From an uncultured Alistipes sp. (GTDB lineage: Bacteria; Bacteroidota; Bacteroidia; Bacteroidales; Rikenellaceae): a DNA stretch of 25,965 nucleotides. This document shows positions 16,289 through 24,095 of the stretch, one piece after another. Under the pieces are notes generated by a model. It did not search any database and had not been told where the DNA came from. It saw only the letters and a program-made list of their open reading frames with translations. The position numbers were made by a program, and so were the translations under genes. Within the stretch, counting starts at the first letter, position 1; every line of letters starts with the position of its first letter. Where the stretch lies: contig CAKVKI010000008.1 in assembly GCA_934754975.1 (NCBI GenBank), positions 1-25,965 on the forward strand. Direction: 5' to 3'.

Positions 16289-16318
16289 CTTACCTCCGAA
16301 CTTCGGATTTCGGGTGTG

Positions 16319-16350
16319 CAAATATAGGGCATAAATTTTAATCCGCCAAA
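16319..16350 (-). promoter_or_regulatory. Bacteroidota-type promoter of tRNA-Leu
   Basis: On the minus strand there is TTTG (16350-16347), a 20-nt spacer and TATATTTG (16326-16319). This is a full match to the Bacteroidota consensus. The predicted start is about 24 nt upstream of the tRNA 5' end. Confidence 0.75.
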
Positions 16351-16559
16351 TTTTCAGGGCGGTTAATGGCAAATTTTGTTCTTCTTCGATTTCCGCCATC
16401 GGAAACAGAGCTGTTTCGGGCGCGAAATGATCTTTGGCGGATGATTATCGGGGTATAATATGAAGGTTGCGAGGAAGCCGGGGTGTCATAAGAATGTATT
16501 GCGGAATATCCTGCATAAAAAAACGCGTCTCCCGTATCGACATTCACAGTCGATGCAGA

Positions 16560-16830
16560 AGACGTATTTCTGCCTTTTCCATGCCTGCCGCCTCGGTTCA
16601 GCACTCGCCGTCCAGCTCCTCGGTTTTGCAGTTTCTGTCCAGTTCCTGTGCCCCAGTTCCTTTTGTCCCTGCTATCTCCGTTCAGCACTCTCCGTCCTGC
16701 GGCTTCTGTCCTGCCGCCTCCGTCTAGCTCCTCTGTTCTGCAGTTTCTGTCCAGTTCCTGTGACCCGGCTCCTTTCGTCCCTGCTGTTTCCGTTCTGCTT
16801 TCCCCGTCCGGTCCGGTGGCGGCACATCGC
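16560..16830. repeat. Pyrimidine-rich degenerate tandem repeats, non-coding
   Basis: The intergenic DNA between tRNA-Leu and the S41 peptidase gene is strongly strand-biased, with C and T on + and G and A on minus. It contains imperfect direct repeats. A block around GCAGTTTCTGTCCAGTTCCT recurs with a 112-bp offset (about 16628 and 16740). GTTCAGCACTC followed by CCGTCC recurs at 16596 and 16680. Smaller units of roughly 11-14 bp can be seen within. Several frames are open because stop codons are rare in this composition. None looks like a real protein. The rest of 16351-16559 shows no gene. Confidence 0.7.
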
Positions 16831-16865
16831 TCAAGCCGGACATGCCGTAAGACCGATATAAATCC

Positions 16866-16882
16866 TCCGGCGGTTCGCCGGA
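16866..16882 (-). terminator. Possible weak terminator after the S41 peptidase
   Basis: A 7-bp perfect hairpin (16866-16872 with 16876-16882, loop GTT) lies directly after the TAG stop at 16884-16886. On the minus strand it is followed by GGATTTAT, only a short T run, so termination efficiency is uncertain. Confidence 0.4.
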
Positions 16883-16883
16883 A

Positions 16884-18407
16884 CTACTCCCCGTTCTGCG
16901 AGGAGAGGACGAGCATGCCTGAGGGTCTCCGCGCGTCCTCCGGCAGCGTCATGCCGTCTGTCGGCGCGATGCCTGCGGCGTTCCGGGCTGCGGATGCCGT
17001 GTAGGTGCGGCCCGTAATCAGATTCAGGGCTTTGGCCAGCATCGGCTCCCCGGGACCGAAATCCACCAGTTTGTTGTTCCAGTCGGCGACCGAATAATCG
17101 ACCGCGAGCCCGGCCGGATTCACGGTCTCTTCTTTGGCGTTGTAGCCTTTGAACGTGATCGGAGCCAGCTCGTACGAATAGTCGCCTTCGTCGAATTTAT
17201 CGACCTCCATGCCCACGTTCTTGCCGTTGGTCTTCTCTCCGATCAGCGTCACGGGGATGTCTATGCCCCGCAGTCCGTTGATGACCGCTTCGCTCGACGA
17301 GGCCGTGCTGTTGGTCGTAAGTACGTAAAGTCTGGGCAGGTCGAGGGCGTACTGCGTTAGGTCCACCCCGTAGTAGTTGCCGTAGCTGAAATTCTCGTAA
17401 AAGAGCGCTTTTCCCTGATCGTACGTATTTCCCGTCTGCTTCTGTGTTTTCGTCGGATTGGCCATGCGGTCGTCGTTGTAGCGGTAGTACTGGAAAACCT
17501 CTCCGCGGCATTTTTCCCCTGCGATGCACGTCGCCAGCATCTTCGACGAAATCACATGCCCGCCGCCGTTGTAGCGCAGGTCGAGTACCATATCGGTGAT
17601 CCCCGCATCCTTGAACTTCCGGAGGGAATCCAGCAGGTCGTCGTCGTAAGCCGCGTCGAAACTGTTGTAGACCAGGTAGCCGATCTTATGCTCGTCTTCG
17701 GTGATGACGTCCGCCCGGATTACCGGATTCGGGTAGAGCTGTTCCGCCGTGAGGGCCGTCTGCACACCCGTTTCCCGGTCTTTGAAAGTTACCAATGCGG
17801 CCCCCGAAGGGCTGGTGAGCCGTTTGTATACGGGGGTGTATTCGCTTCCCGAATCGGCGATCGTGACGCCGTCTATCTCCGAGAAGATCGTACCCCGTTT
17901 GAATCCCGCCTTGTCGGCCGGGGAACCGGGGTAGACCGCCATCACGTAGAACCCGACTTTCCCCGTATTGGTGAACCGCACCACGCCCAGCCGGGCGAAT
18001 CCGAAACTGTATTCCGTCTCTTTGCGGACGCCGTGATTGACGCCGCGCGTTTTCCGTCCCATGGCCGCGCGGGTCTGCGCTTTGCGGGTAATATAGGAGT
18101 AGATGTCGTAGTAAGGATTTCCCTTGCTGTCGATATACGTTTTTTTGTCGAGGTTGTTGGTGGTCATGCCCAGCAGGGTCCTTGTCAGGAAGTTGTCTTT
18201 GTCCCCGGCGTACTCGATCTTCAGGTCGCGGGTCATCTGCCCATACTCGTCGTTCCACAGGTAGCGTTCGGCCAGGTAGCTGTCTATCTTGCTGTTGCAG
18301 GACTCCGTGGTTCCCTTGCCGCCGTTTCCGGTCGTATCTTTGGCGCAGGAACCTGCCGCCAGCGCGAGAAGAAGCGCAGCGGCCCATGCGCCGTGAATTG
18401 CTTTCAT
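16884..18407 (-). CDS. S41 family (C-terminal processing) peptidase, lipoprotein
   Basis: This 507-aa peptidase carries a lipoprotein signal (LLLALAAGSC, Cys21 lipidated), so it should be anchored in the envelope. The central PDZ-like region includes FYVMAVYPGSPADKAGFKRG and SEIDGVTI. The S41 catalytic core has LRYNGGG, TASSSEAV with predicted nucleophile Ser370, and GEKTNGKNVG with predicted general base Lys396. This spacing is close to that of known CtpA enzymes. The N-terminal region is longer than in minimal CtpA proteins, as is usual for the secreted Bacteroidota forms. It lies 38 bp after the DPP11-like gene and ends the minus-strand run. Its substrate is unknown; degradation of extracellular or periplasmic proteins together with the S46 enzyme is plausible. 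The C-terminus is not truncated. Confidence 0.92.
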   Translation of the reverse strand: MKAIHGAWAAALLLALAAGSCAKDTTGNGGKGTTESCNSKIDSYLAERYLWNDEYGQMTRDLKIEYAGDKDNFLTRTLLGMTTNNLDKKTYIDSKGNPYYDIYSYITRKAQTRAAMGRKTRGVNHGVRKETEYSFGFARLGVVRFTNTGKVGFYVMAVYPGSPADKAGFKRGTIFSEIDGVTIADSGSEYTPVYKRLTSPSGAALVTFKDRETGVQTALTAEQLYPNPVIRADVITEDEHKIGYLVYNSFDAAYDDDLLDSLRKFKDAGITDMVLDLRYNGGGHVISSKMLATCIAGEKCRGEVFQYYRYNDDRMANPTKTQKQTGNTYDQGKALFYENFSYGNYYGVDLTQYALDLPRLYVLTTNSTASSSEAVINGLRGIDIPVTLIGEKTNGKNVGMEVDKFDEGDYSYELAPITFKGYNAKEETVNPAGLAVDYSVADWNNKLVDFGPGEPMLAKALNLITGRTYTASAARNAAGIAPTDGMTLPEDARRPSGMLVLSSQNGE

Positions 18408-18445
18408 TTATCGAAATTTTGTCCGCTAAAAGTAGCGATATTTTT

Positions 18446-20434
18446 CTATTTCCGGTTGCTGAAGTCCATTTCTCCGAACAAATAGCCCGCGCCGCCGATG
18501 CGGTCGATCACGAACAGCACGTAACGGATGTCCACGGCGATGTTGCGGCAGATCGTCTCGTCGAATGCCACGTCGCTCATCGTCGAACGCCATGTGCGGT
18601 CGAAATTCACGCCGACCAGCTCGCCCCTTGCGTTGAGGATCGGCGATCCGGAGTTGCCGCCCGTGGTGTGGTTCGTGGCCAGGAAGCAGACGGGCACCGT
18701 CGTGCGTCCGTCGATCTGCGTGGCCCAGCGTCCGTACTCCTTCGAGGCATGGATGTCGCGCAGCGCCTGCGGAATGTCGTAGTCGTAAATCTCGGGGTTG
18801 TCCTTGGCGATGATGCCGTCGATCGTGGTCCGGGGCTTGTGATACTCGCCGTCGGCGTATTCGTACCCCGCCACATGTCCGTAAGCCACGCGCAGGGTCA
18901 GGTTGGCGTCGGGGAAGAACGCCCGCCCGGCGTCCCACTCGCGCAGCCCCTTGATATAGATGGTGTAGAGTTCGTTGAGCCGTGCGCTGTTGAGGTTGCG
19001 CAGCGAGCGGGTGCCCAGCAGCCATTCGATATGCTCCTGCATCCGCTTGGCGCCTCGGGCCAGCGTATTGACGGCCGTGGTGTCGGAGCCTTCCCATACG
19101 CCGCCGAAGATCTGTTCGGCAAAGGCTTCGGGCGATCCGGCGGCCGCTGCTCCCGTGAGGAACTCCGGCGCCTGGTACTGGACCGGACAGCGGCGCGCGT
19201 ACTCGCCGAAGAGGTATCTGTAGAGGGCGCGCTCGGTCGCTTCTCGCTGTGCGAAGACCGCTTCGGCCCGCTCCCCGGCGGTGTAACGCTTGGGCAGGGC
19301 GTCGAGCGTCTCGCGGGTGATCTCACGTGCGAAGTAGGCGTCCGCGATGCGGGCGTATTCGGCCTTCAGGTCGGCCACGACGCTGCGGTATTCGGGTTTG
19401 TCCTGCGCCCACGCCGCGAACTCCTGTTCGTAGGCGCGCTTCGAAGCCACCGTGCCCAGCCGGTTGATGCCCAGCACTTCGCCCTGCCATTTCTTCCAGG
19501 CGTTGGCGATCGAGGCGTGCTTGGCGGCATAGTGGATGCGCAGCGCCGGATCGCTCTGCTGCGCCGCCGAGATGATGTCGAGACGGCCCGTGCGGACGGC
19601 GATCTTCGCCGGGTCCGAACGCTCGGCTATGTAGGCCACGGCGTCCGATAGAATATACTCCTGCGTGTTGCCGGGGAAACCGTAAATCATCGTGAAGTCG
19701 CCTTCTCCGACTCCGGCGGTCGAGATTTTGAAATGCCGCTTGGGTTTGTAGGGCACGTTGTCGGGCGAATAGGCCGCGGGTTTGTTGTCCCTGCCGGCAT
19801 AGATGCGGAACAGCGAGAAGTCGCCCGTGTGGCGGGGCCAGATCCAGTTGTCGGTGTCGCCGCCGAACTTGCCGATCGACGAAGGCGGGGCGGCCACCAG
19901 ACGCACGTCGTCGAACTGCTCGTAGATGAACAGGAACTGCTGGTTGCCGTAATACATCTGCTCCACGGCGGCCTTGTAGCCCTTGCCTTCGGCCTCGGCC
20001 CTGCGGATGATCTCCTCCTGCGTCTGTCCTGCCGCCAGCCGGTCGGTCACCTCCTCCATGCGGACGAGGAATTTCACGTTCAGCTCCTTGTTGGGCAGCT
20101 CTTCGGCGCGCGACATGGCCCAGAATCCGTTTGTCAGGTAGTCGTGTTCGACGCTCGAATGCGACTGTATGGCGTCGTAACCGCAGTGGTGGTTGGTCAG
20201 CAGCAGTCCTTCGGGCGAGATCAGTTCGCCCGTGCAGCCGCCGTTGAACAGCACCACGGCGTCTTTCATCGAAGCCTTGTTGATCGAATAGATGTCTTCG
20301 GCCGTGAGCCGGAAACCTTTTGCGCGCATGTCGTCGATGCGCTGCGAAATCAGGCTCGGGAGCCACATGCCCTCGTCGGCGAAAGCCGCGAGTGCGAAAA
20401 ATGTACAAAGCAGGGTCAGTGGTATCCGCTTCAT
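18446..20434 (-). CDS. S46 family dipeptidyl peptidase, DPP11-like
   Basis: This 662-aa exported peptidase has a signal peptide of about 19 residues (LTLLCTFFALAAFA|DEGMW), and the mature start with GMWLP is typical of S46. The chymotrypsin-like triad is visible: His83 in TNHHCGYD, probably Asp203 in WPRHTGDFSLFR, and Ser595 in TGGNSGSPILN. Arg613 in GVNFDRTW lies 18 residues after the Ser. In Porphyromonas enzymes this is the position of Arg673 in DPP11 (Ser655), which selects Asp/Glu at P1, while DPP7 has Gly. The enzyme therefore probably releases dipeptides ending in acidic residues for amino-acid catabolism. It is shorter than the usual roughly 700-720 aa, with the shortfall at least partly between the His and Asp. 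It is 19 bp downstream of the secreted unknown gene and 38 bp upstream of the S41 peptidase. Confidence 0.95.
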   Translation of the reverse strand: MKRIPLTLLCTFFALAAFADEGMWLPSLISQRIDDMRAKGFRLTAEDIYSINKASMKDAVVLFNGGCTGELISPEGLLLTNHHCGYDAIQSHSSVEHDYLTNGFWAMSRAEELPNKELNVKFLVRMEEVTDRLAAGQTQEEIIRRAEAEGKGYKAAVEQMYYGNQQFLFIYEQFDDVRLVAAPPSSIGKFGGDTDNWIWPRHTGDFSLFRIYAGRDNKPAAYSPDNVPYKPKRHFKISTAGVGEGDFTMIYGFPGNTQEYILSDAVAYIAERSDPAKIAVRTGRLDIISAAQQSDPALRIHYAAKHASIANAWKKWQGEVLGINRLGTVASKRAYEQEFAAWAQDKPEYRSVVADLKAEYARIADAYFAREITRETLDALPKRYTAGERAEAVFAQREATERALYRYLFGEYARRCPVQYQAPEFLTGAAAAGSPEAFAEQIFGGVWEGSDTTAVNTLARGAKRMQEHIEWLLGTRSLRNLNSARLNELYTIYIKGLREWDAGRAFFPDANLTLRVAYGHVAGYEYADGEYHKPRTTIDGIIAKDNPEIYDYDIPQALRDIHASKEYGRWATQIDGRTTVPVCFLATNHTTGGNSGSPILNARGELVGVNFDRTWRSTMSDVAFDETICRNIAVDIRYVLFVIDRIGGAGYLFGEMDFSNRK

Positions 20435-20453
20435 TTTTTGTGGATTTTATGGT

Positions 20454-21569
20454 TTATTGATTTTGTTTCTGGACGTCGATTCCTTTTATCAGGTGTTGAA
20501 ATGCTTCCTTTTTGATCCGGTATTTCCTGTTATTCAGGGACGCGGCAGCCAGATGATCGTAAATGCGCATGATCGTATCGGCCGTCAGGTGTTCCAGCCG
20601 GAGTTTTATTTCGAACCATGGCATAGTCCGATCGGCGTCCTCACGGATTTCCGCAGATTCAGGTTCGGAATCTGCGACTGCTTCGATCCAAATCGGATAA
20701 GGCGATTCGTTCAGCATGTAAATCCGGCGGGCGGTTTCCCGCAGGGCCGGTTCGTAATCGGATAATAGTCCGAATGCTTTTTCCGTAGGGACCGATGGCG
20801 GAATGTCGGTGGAAACATGGAGTTTGCTAAAAGACAGGGAAAGGCTTTTTTGGGTGCCGTTATCACCCGATTTCCAACTATTTTCCACATAGATCGTCGG
20901 TGTAAAGTCCCCGGCACTGCGCAGGGACTTGAAATCGTGTGTCAGTTTCGCTATTTCCTGACGCAGGTTTACCGGCAACTCCGTCCTGCCGGATTGCGTG
21001 TATTCCATAAGTTGCTCCGACAAGCTTACCATGCGGCCGCAGTTGGTTCCGGGTCCCGGAGACCAGCAGGTCCCGGTGTAGAATCCATAGGAAATATAAT
21101 AAGAAGTCCCATCGCAGCCTTCGTACATTATGTCCAGATCCGGCATTTGCATGGTTTGTATAGCGGCTTTGAAAAGTTCCTTCAGCGCCGTCGCATCAGA
21201 TTCCGAAAGTATTGTTGGGTATGATTGCATGGACTTCGATGCGGCGTCGCCTGCTTCGGGGGTGGCGAAATTTCCTGATGTCCAGAGACTTTCTTTTCCG
21301 TTGAGTTTGTAGTATGTCAGGGTATGCCGGGGCAGGGGTGTCTGGTATTCCGTGTGAAGGGACAGTGCATATTCTTTGGAAAACGAAGGCGCGACGACAA
21401 TACTCAGTTCTGGCAAATCCTCCCCGAAAAGGGATTTTCGGAGCGCATGATCGTAATTTTCACTCAACGCGGAAAAGGTTCCCGGAGCCGGTTTCAGCCG
21501 CTGCTGGGCCGCTGCCTGCAGGAGACCGCACGCCAAAATCAGTAGGAGAATGGCTATGCGGCGTTTCAT
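20454..21569 (-). CDS. Secreted hypothetical protein coupled to maf
   Basis: This is a 371-aa protein that I do not recognise. The start at 21569 is chosen because it gives a clear signal peptide (RRIAILLLILACGLLQAAAQ) and overlaps the maf stop as ATGA. A longer frame reaching to 22043 would run inside maf and is spurious. The mature protein has a mixed alpha/beta composition with a Cys-containing central segment (YEGCDGTSYYISYGFYTG, then TCWSPGPGTNCGRM) and a basic C-terminus (NNRKYRIKKEAFQHLIKG). Two halves each contain a S-x-S-F-S-K or SFSKEY-like strand, which may be a weak internal duplication. The ATGA overlap and the 19-bp gap to the DPP11 gene place it in an operon. Its role in the periplasm is unknown. 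Confidence 0.82.
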   Translation of the reverse strand: MKRRIAILLLILACGLLQAAAQQRLKPAPGTFSALSENYDHALRKSLFGEDLPELSIVVAPSFSKEYALSLHTEYQTPLPRHTLTYYKLNGKESLWTSGNFATPEAGDAASKSMQSYPTILSESDATALKELFKAAIQTMQMPDLDIMYEGCDGTSYYISYGFYTGTCWSPGPGTNCGRMVSLSEQLMEYTQSGRTELPVNLRQEIAKLTHDFKSLRSAGDFTPTIYVENSWKSGDNGTQKSLSLSFSKLHVSTDIPPSVPTEKAFGLLSDYEPALRETARRIYMLNESPYPIWIEAVADSEPESAEIREDADRTMPWFEIKLRLEHLTADTIMRIYDHLAAASLNNRKYRIKKEAFQHLIKGIDVQKQNQ

Positions 21570-22159
21570 TGCAGGAATTTTTCCAATTCGACATAAACTT
21601 TCTGGATCGGGAGTCCCATGACGTTGTAGAACGAGCCGTTGATCTTCTCGATGGCGGCATAGCCTATCCACTCCTGGATGCCGTAGGACCCCGCCTTGTC
21701 GTAGGGCCTGAACGTGTCGAGGTAATAGCCGATCTCCTCTTCCGCGAGGGGCCGGAACCAGACGCCGCTCTCGGCGGAGAAGGTGTGCATGCGGCCGGCC
21801 GTGCGCAGCGTCACGCCCGAGACAACCGTGTGGCGGCGACCCGAAAGGCGGCGGAGCATCCCTGCGGCCTGGTCGCGGCTGTGGGGCTTGCCTAACACCT
21901 CGCCGTCGGAGACCACCACCGTGTCGGCCGTCAGCAGGATGTCGCCGGGGCCGAGCGGCGCGGGGTACGCCTCGCTTTTGAGCCGCGAGAGGAACAGCGG
22001 AACCTCTCCGGCGGGCAGGGAGCCGGGGTAAATCTCCTCGCACTCGTATTTCGGGGCCAGTTCGTAGGGCAGGCCGCAGCCCGTCATCAGTTCCCTCCGC
22101 CGCGGCGACTGCGACGCCAGCAGCAGGCGGTAGGATTCGAGTTTATCTTTCAGCAGCAT
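21566..22159 (-). CDS. maf: Maf/YhdE family nucleotide pyrophosphatase
   Basis: This 197-aa Maf protein is full length for the family. It carries the signature LLLASQSPRRRELM near the N-terminus, the conserved ILLTADTVVV, GKPHSRDQAAGMLRRLSG, TVVSGVTL, and the C-terminal DKAGSYGIQEW with FYNVMGLP. Members hydrolyse nucleoside triphosphates, preferentially modified or UTP/dTTP-type ones, to the monophosphate in the cytoplasm (family knowledge). The exact specificity cannot be assigned by eye. Its stop overlaps the start of the secreted hypothetical gene, which suggests coupled translation. The upstream 216 bp contain no gene, so a promoter may lie there, although I see no clean TAnnTTTG element. 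Confidence 0.94.
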   Translation of the reverse strand: MLLKDKLESYRLLLASQSPRRRELMTGCGLPYELAPKYECEEIYPGSLPAGEVPLFLSRLKSEAYPAPLGPGDILLTADTVVVSDGEVLGKPHSRDQAAGMLRRLSGRRHTVVSGVTLRTAGRMHTFSAESGVWFRPLAEEEIGYYLDTFRPYDKAGSYGIQEWIGYAAIEKINGSFYNVMGLPIQKVYVELEKFLQ

Positions 22160-22375
22160 GGTCTTATTTTTTTAAGTAACTATATCCGGTTTTCTATCGT
22201 ATTGCTTCCCGGCCGGTCGTTGCCGCCGCCTGCGGCGTCGTTTGCAAATCCGACCCCATTCCAACCCCGTCCCTCAGGGAAGGACTTCGTGCCGCCGTGC
22301 GGCGAAACCGGCGATGCGGGCCGTCGGGATAAATAGTATGGCTGTCGTCAGAATATTACGCAACCATCCGGGCCA
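22160..22375. other. Intergenic stretch with GC-rich dyads
   Basis: This stretch between maf and the 97-aa gene holds two short GC-rich hairpins (22224-22237, and 22291-22303 with GCCGC/GCGGC). It has no open frame that looks like a protein. Neither hairpin is followed by a T tract on the minus strand, so they are not obvious terminators for the upstream gene. A repeated intergenic element is possible. Confidence 0.4.
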
Positions 22376-22669
22376 TCATGTCCGGATAGATTCGCGGCGG
22401 CAATTCTCATCGAACCGCCATTTCACCCCGAATGTGTCGTAATCCTCTTTCGTTATCTCGAATAACACGTTGCCAATATCCCCGAACGCATTGTGATTGT
22501 ATGGCTTCGCCCAATACATCCTGCCGTCCAGACCTTTTACCAACCGTTCCGGTCGGTCGAGGAATGCCACGGCGACCGTGTTGTCGTAGTCGTTCGCCAA
22601 ATACCGGGACACGCTTTTGTCATCGTATTTCGGCACTATCGTCGGAGTTGCAGATGCGTCTTCGTTCAT
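22376..22669 (-). CDS. Small hypothetical protein
   Basis: This 97-aa cytoplasmic protein has no signal or membrane segment. It is acidic, with aromatic residues and a compact alpha/beta pattern: SRYLANDYDNTVAVAFLD, GRMYWAKPYNHNAFG, and NVLFEITKEDYDTFGVKW. I do not recognise the family. It starts 28 bp after the FAH hydrolase stop on the same strand, so co-transcription is likely. The protein-like composition and gene order make it more credible than the overlapping frames on the other strand. Codon use is less GC-biased than that of the neighbours. Confidence 0.6.
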   Translation of the reverse strand: MNEDASATPTIVPKYDDKSVSRYLANDYDNTVAVAFLDRPERLVKGLDGRMYWAKPYNHNAFGDIGNVLFEITKEDYDTFGVKWRFDENCRRESIRT

Positions 22670-22697
22670 AGATTCGATTCAATGTCGCATGGTTTGG

Positions 22698-23453
22698 TCA
22701 GCGTATGTCGAAATTCAGCAGTTCGCGCCCTTCGAGTGCGGCCCGCAGGTTGTCTCCGGCTTTGATCGGTCCCACGCCGGCCGGGGTTCCGGTGTAGATC
22801 AGGTCGCCCATGCGCAGGGTCATGTACTGCGACACGGCGGCGATGATGCGGTCCACTGTAAAGAGCATCTGCCGCGTGTCGCCCGTCTGGCGGGTCTGGC
22901 CGTTCACCTCCAGCGTGAAGCGCAGTTTCTGCACGTCGCCGCCCAGCTCCTGCAAAGATACGAATTCCGGCGAAATCGCCGCCGAACGGTCGAACGCCTT
23001 GCAGCGTTCCCACGGCAGGCCCCCGGCGGCGGCCTGCCGCTGCAGGTCGCGGGCCGTGAAGTCGATGCCCAGCCCCACTTCGTCGTAATAGCGGTGCGCG
23101 AAACGCTCGGCGATGCTCTTTCCCACGCGGCCGATGCGCACCACCAGTTCGCACTCGTAATGCACCTCCTGCGAAAACGCGGGAATGTAGAACGGGTCGT
23201 TGTTGCGCAGCAGCGCCGTATCGGGTTTCAGGAACCAGATCGGCTCCGGCGGACACTCCGTACCGCCCGGCCGGTGCTGTTCCGGAGAGTACTCCGTGCC
23301 GCTCCCGACCCGCCGATCCGGTTCCGGCAGGCATCCCGTGCCGTTTCCGAACTGCCGGTTTGATTCCAGCGGGTATTCTGCCCGGCTTCCGACCAGCCGG
23401 TCCAGCTCCTCGGCGTGTGCAGCGTAATTGCGTCCTATGCAGATGATTTTCAT
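22698..23453 (-). CDS. FAH-family hydrolase with repeat insertion
   Basis: This 251-aa protein of the fumarylacetoacetate hydrolase (FAH/YcgM) family is cytoplasmic and metal-dependent, acting on C-C bonds of dicarbonyl-type compounds or as a decarboxylase/tautomerase. The start at 23453 (MKIICIGRNYAAHAEEL) is the family's usual beginning; the longer frame to 23567 would overlap the GNAT gene. Conserved motifs follow: WFLKPDTALL, HYECELVVRIGRVGKSI, GLGIDFTARDLQ, GLPWERCKAFDRSA, GDLIYTGTPAGVGPI. Usual Bacteroidota members have about 205 residues. The extra 45 or so are a tandem repeat at residues 25-69, between the N-terminal strand and WFLKPD. The active site appears intact. It lies 40 bp after the GNAT gene. 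Confidence 0.92.
   Translation of the reverse strand: MKIICIGRNYAAHAEELDRLVGSRAEYPLESNRQFGNGTGCLPEPDRRVGSGTEYSPEQHRPGGTECPPEPIWFLKPDTALLRNNDPFYIPAFSQEVHYECELVVRIGRVGKSIAERFAHRYYDEVGLGIDFTARDLQRQAAAGGLPWERCKAFDRSAAISPEFVSLQELGGDVQKLRFTLEVNGQTRQTGDTRQMLFTVDRIIAAVSQYMTLRMGDLIYTGTPAGVGPIKAGDNLRAALEGRELLNFDIR
23250..23381 (-). repeat. In-frame degenerate repeat inside the FAH gene
   Basis: This repeat encodes residues 25-68 of the FAH protein in units of 12-16 aa: AEYPLESNRQFGNGTG, CLPEPDRRVGSGTE, YSPEQHRPGGTE, then partial CPPEP. The units share a pattern of aromatic or Cys, then P-E, then basic, then G-x-G-T-(E/G). Unit lengths are multiples of three, so the frame is kept. The low-complexity sequence would form a flexible loop. 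Confidence 0.8.
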
Positions 23454-23493
23454 GATTTTATGCTTTGTCGGACGGCTCCCCGCCCTGTCGGTT

Positions 23494-24027
23494 TTACATG
23501 CCGGCGAACGTCGCCGTCGCGTCGGTTCCCCGCAAGGCTCCCGGCGCGAGTTCAATCGCCTGAACATACCGGTCGGGGATGCCGTCGGCGTTGCGGATGC
23601 CCCATTCGGTACTCTGCCGGAATCCGAAACGGCCGTAATAGGCCGGATCGCCGACCAGCAGGGCGGCTTTGAAACCCAGTTCCGCGGCGCGGCGCAGTCC
23701 TTCGCGCATCAGCGTCGAACCGACGCCCTGCGAACGGTATTCGAGCGCCACGCAGAGCGGGGCTACGAGCAGCAGCTCCGTCGCCGGGCCGTCTCCGGCG
23801 TTCACCCGAAATCGGGTGAACAGGATATGCCCCGCGATCTCGCCCCCGATTTCGGCCACCAGAGCCAGTTCGGGAATGTAACCTTCGCCTGCGCGCAGCC
23901 GGTCGGTGAACTCCTGTTCGTCGCCGTCCGCAACCGGGGCGGTGCTGAAAGCGGTCTTTATGAAATCGTACAGCGCCGCGAATTCCGCAGGCCGTTCGGG
24001 TCGTATCGTCATCGGTTCGGTTGTCAT
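23494..24027 (-). CDS. GNAT family N-acetyltransferase (YhbS-like)
   Basis: This 177-aa acetyltransferase would transfer the acetyl group from acetyl-CoA to an unknown amine. It begins TIRPERPAEFAALYDFIKTAF and has the central strand LVAEIGGEIAGHILFTRF. The CoA-binding motif A is LCVALEYRSQGVGSTLMREG, with the Q-x-x-G-x-G/A loop as SQGVGS. GFKAALLVGDPAYYGRFGF, typical of YhbS-type members, follows. The ATG at 24027 is used; an in-frame ATG five codons later is an alternative. It lies 68 bp after the DUF3784 gene and 40 bp before the FAH gene, all on the same strand. The substrate cannot be inferred. Confidence 0.92.
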   Translation of the reverse strand: MTTEPMTIRPERPAEFAALYDFIKTAFSTAPVADGDEQEFTDRLRAGEGYIPELALVAEIGGEIAGHILFTRFRVNAGDGPATELLLVAPLCVALEYRSQGVGSTLMREGLRRAAELGFKAALLVGDPAYYGRFGFRQSTEWGIRNADGIPDRYVQAIELAPGALRGTDATATFAGM

Positions 24028-24095
24028 TACTTTTTGTTATCTGTATTTTGTCTGTCCGTTTCTGCAGCGTGGTTTTGCGGGCGTCGCTATTACTT

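Noticed and set aside
16560..16830. CRISPR array
   Set aside because: The repeats are imperfect, of uneven spacing and without unique spacers of constant length; no cas gene is present in the window.
16338..17004. Several open frames of 86-133 codons in the pyrimidine-rich region, on both strands
   Set aside because: Simultaneous opening in several frames is explained by the biased repeat composition; none has protein-like features.
18182..20515. Long + strand frames (489 and 260 codons) opposite the S46 and S41 genes
   Set aside because: The catalytic motifs of both peptidases are intact on the minus strand; the + frames have no domain and follow the GC-skewed third position.
21570..22043. 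N-terminal extension of the secreted hypothetical protein into maf
   Set aside because: It runs out of frame through conserved maf sequence and is Arg/Pro/Gly-rich; the ATGA start at 21569 gives a proper signal peptide.
22270..22280. TCCCTCAGGGA as a hairpin terminator
   Set aside because: The loop would be a single base and no T tract follows on either relevant strand.
23454..23567. N-terminal extension of the FAH hydrolase
   Set aside because: It overlaps the GNAT gene and precedes the family's standard MKIICIGRNY start.
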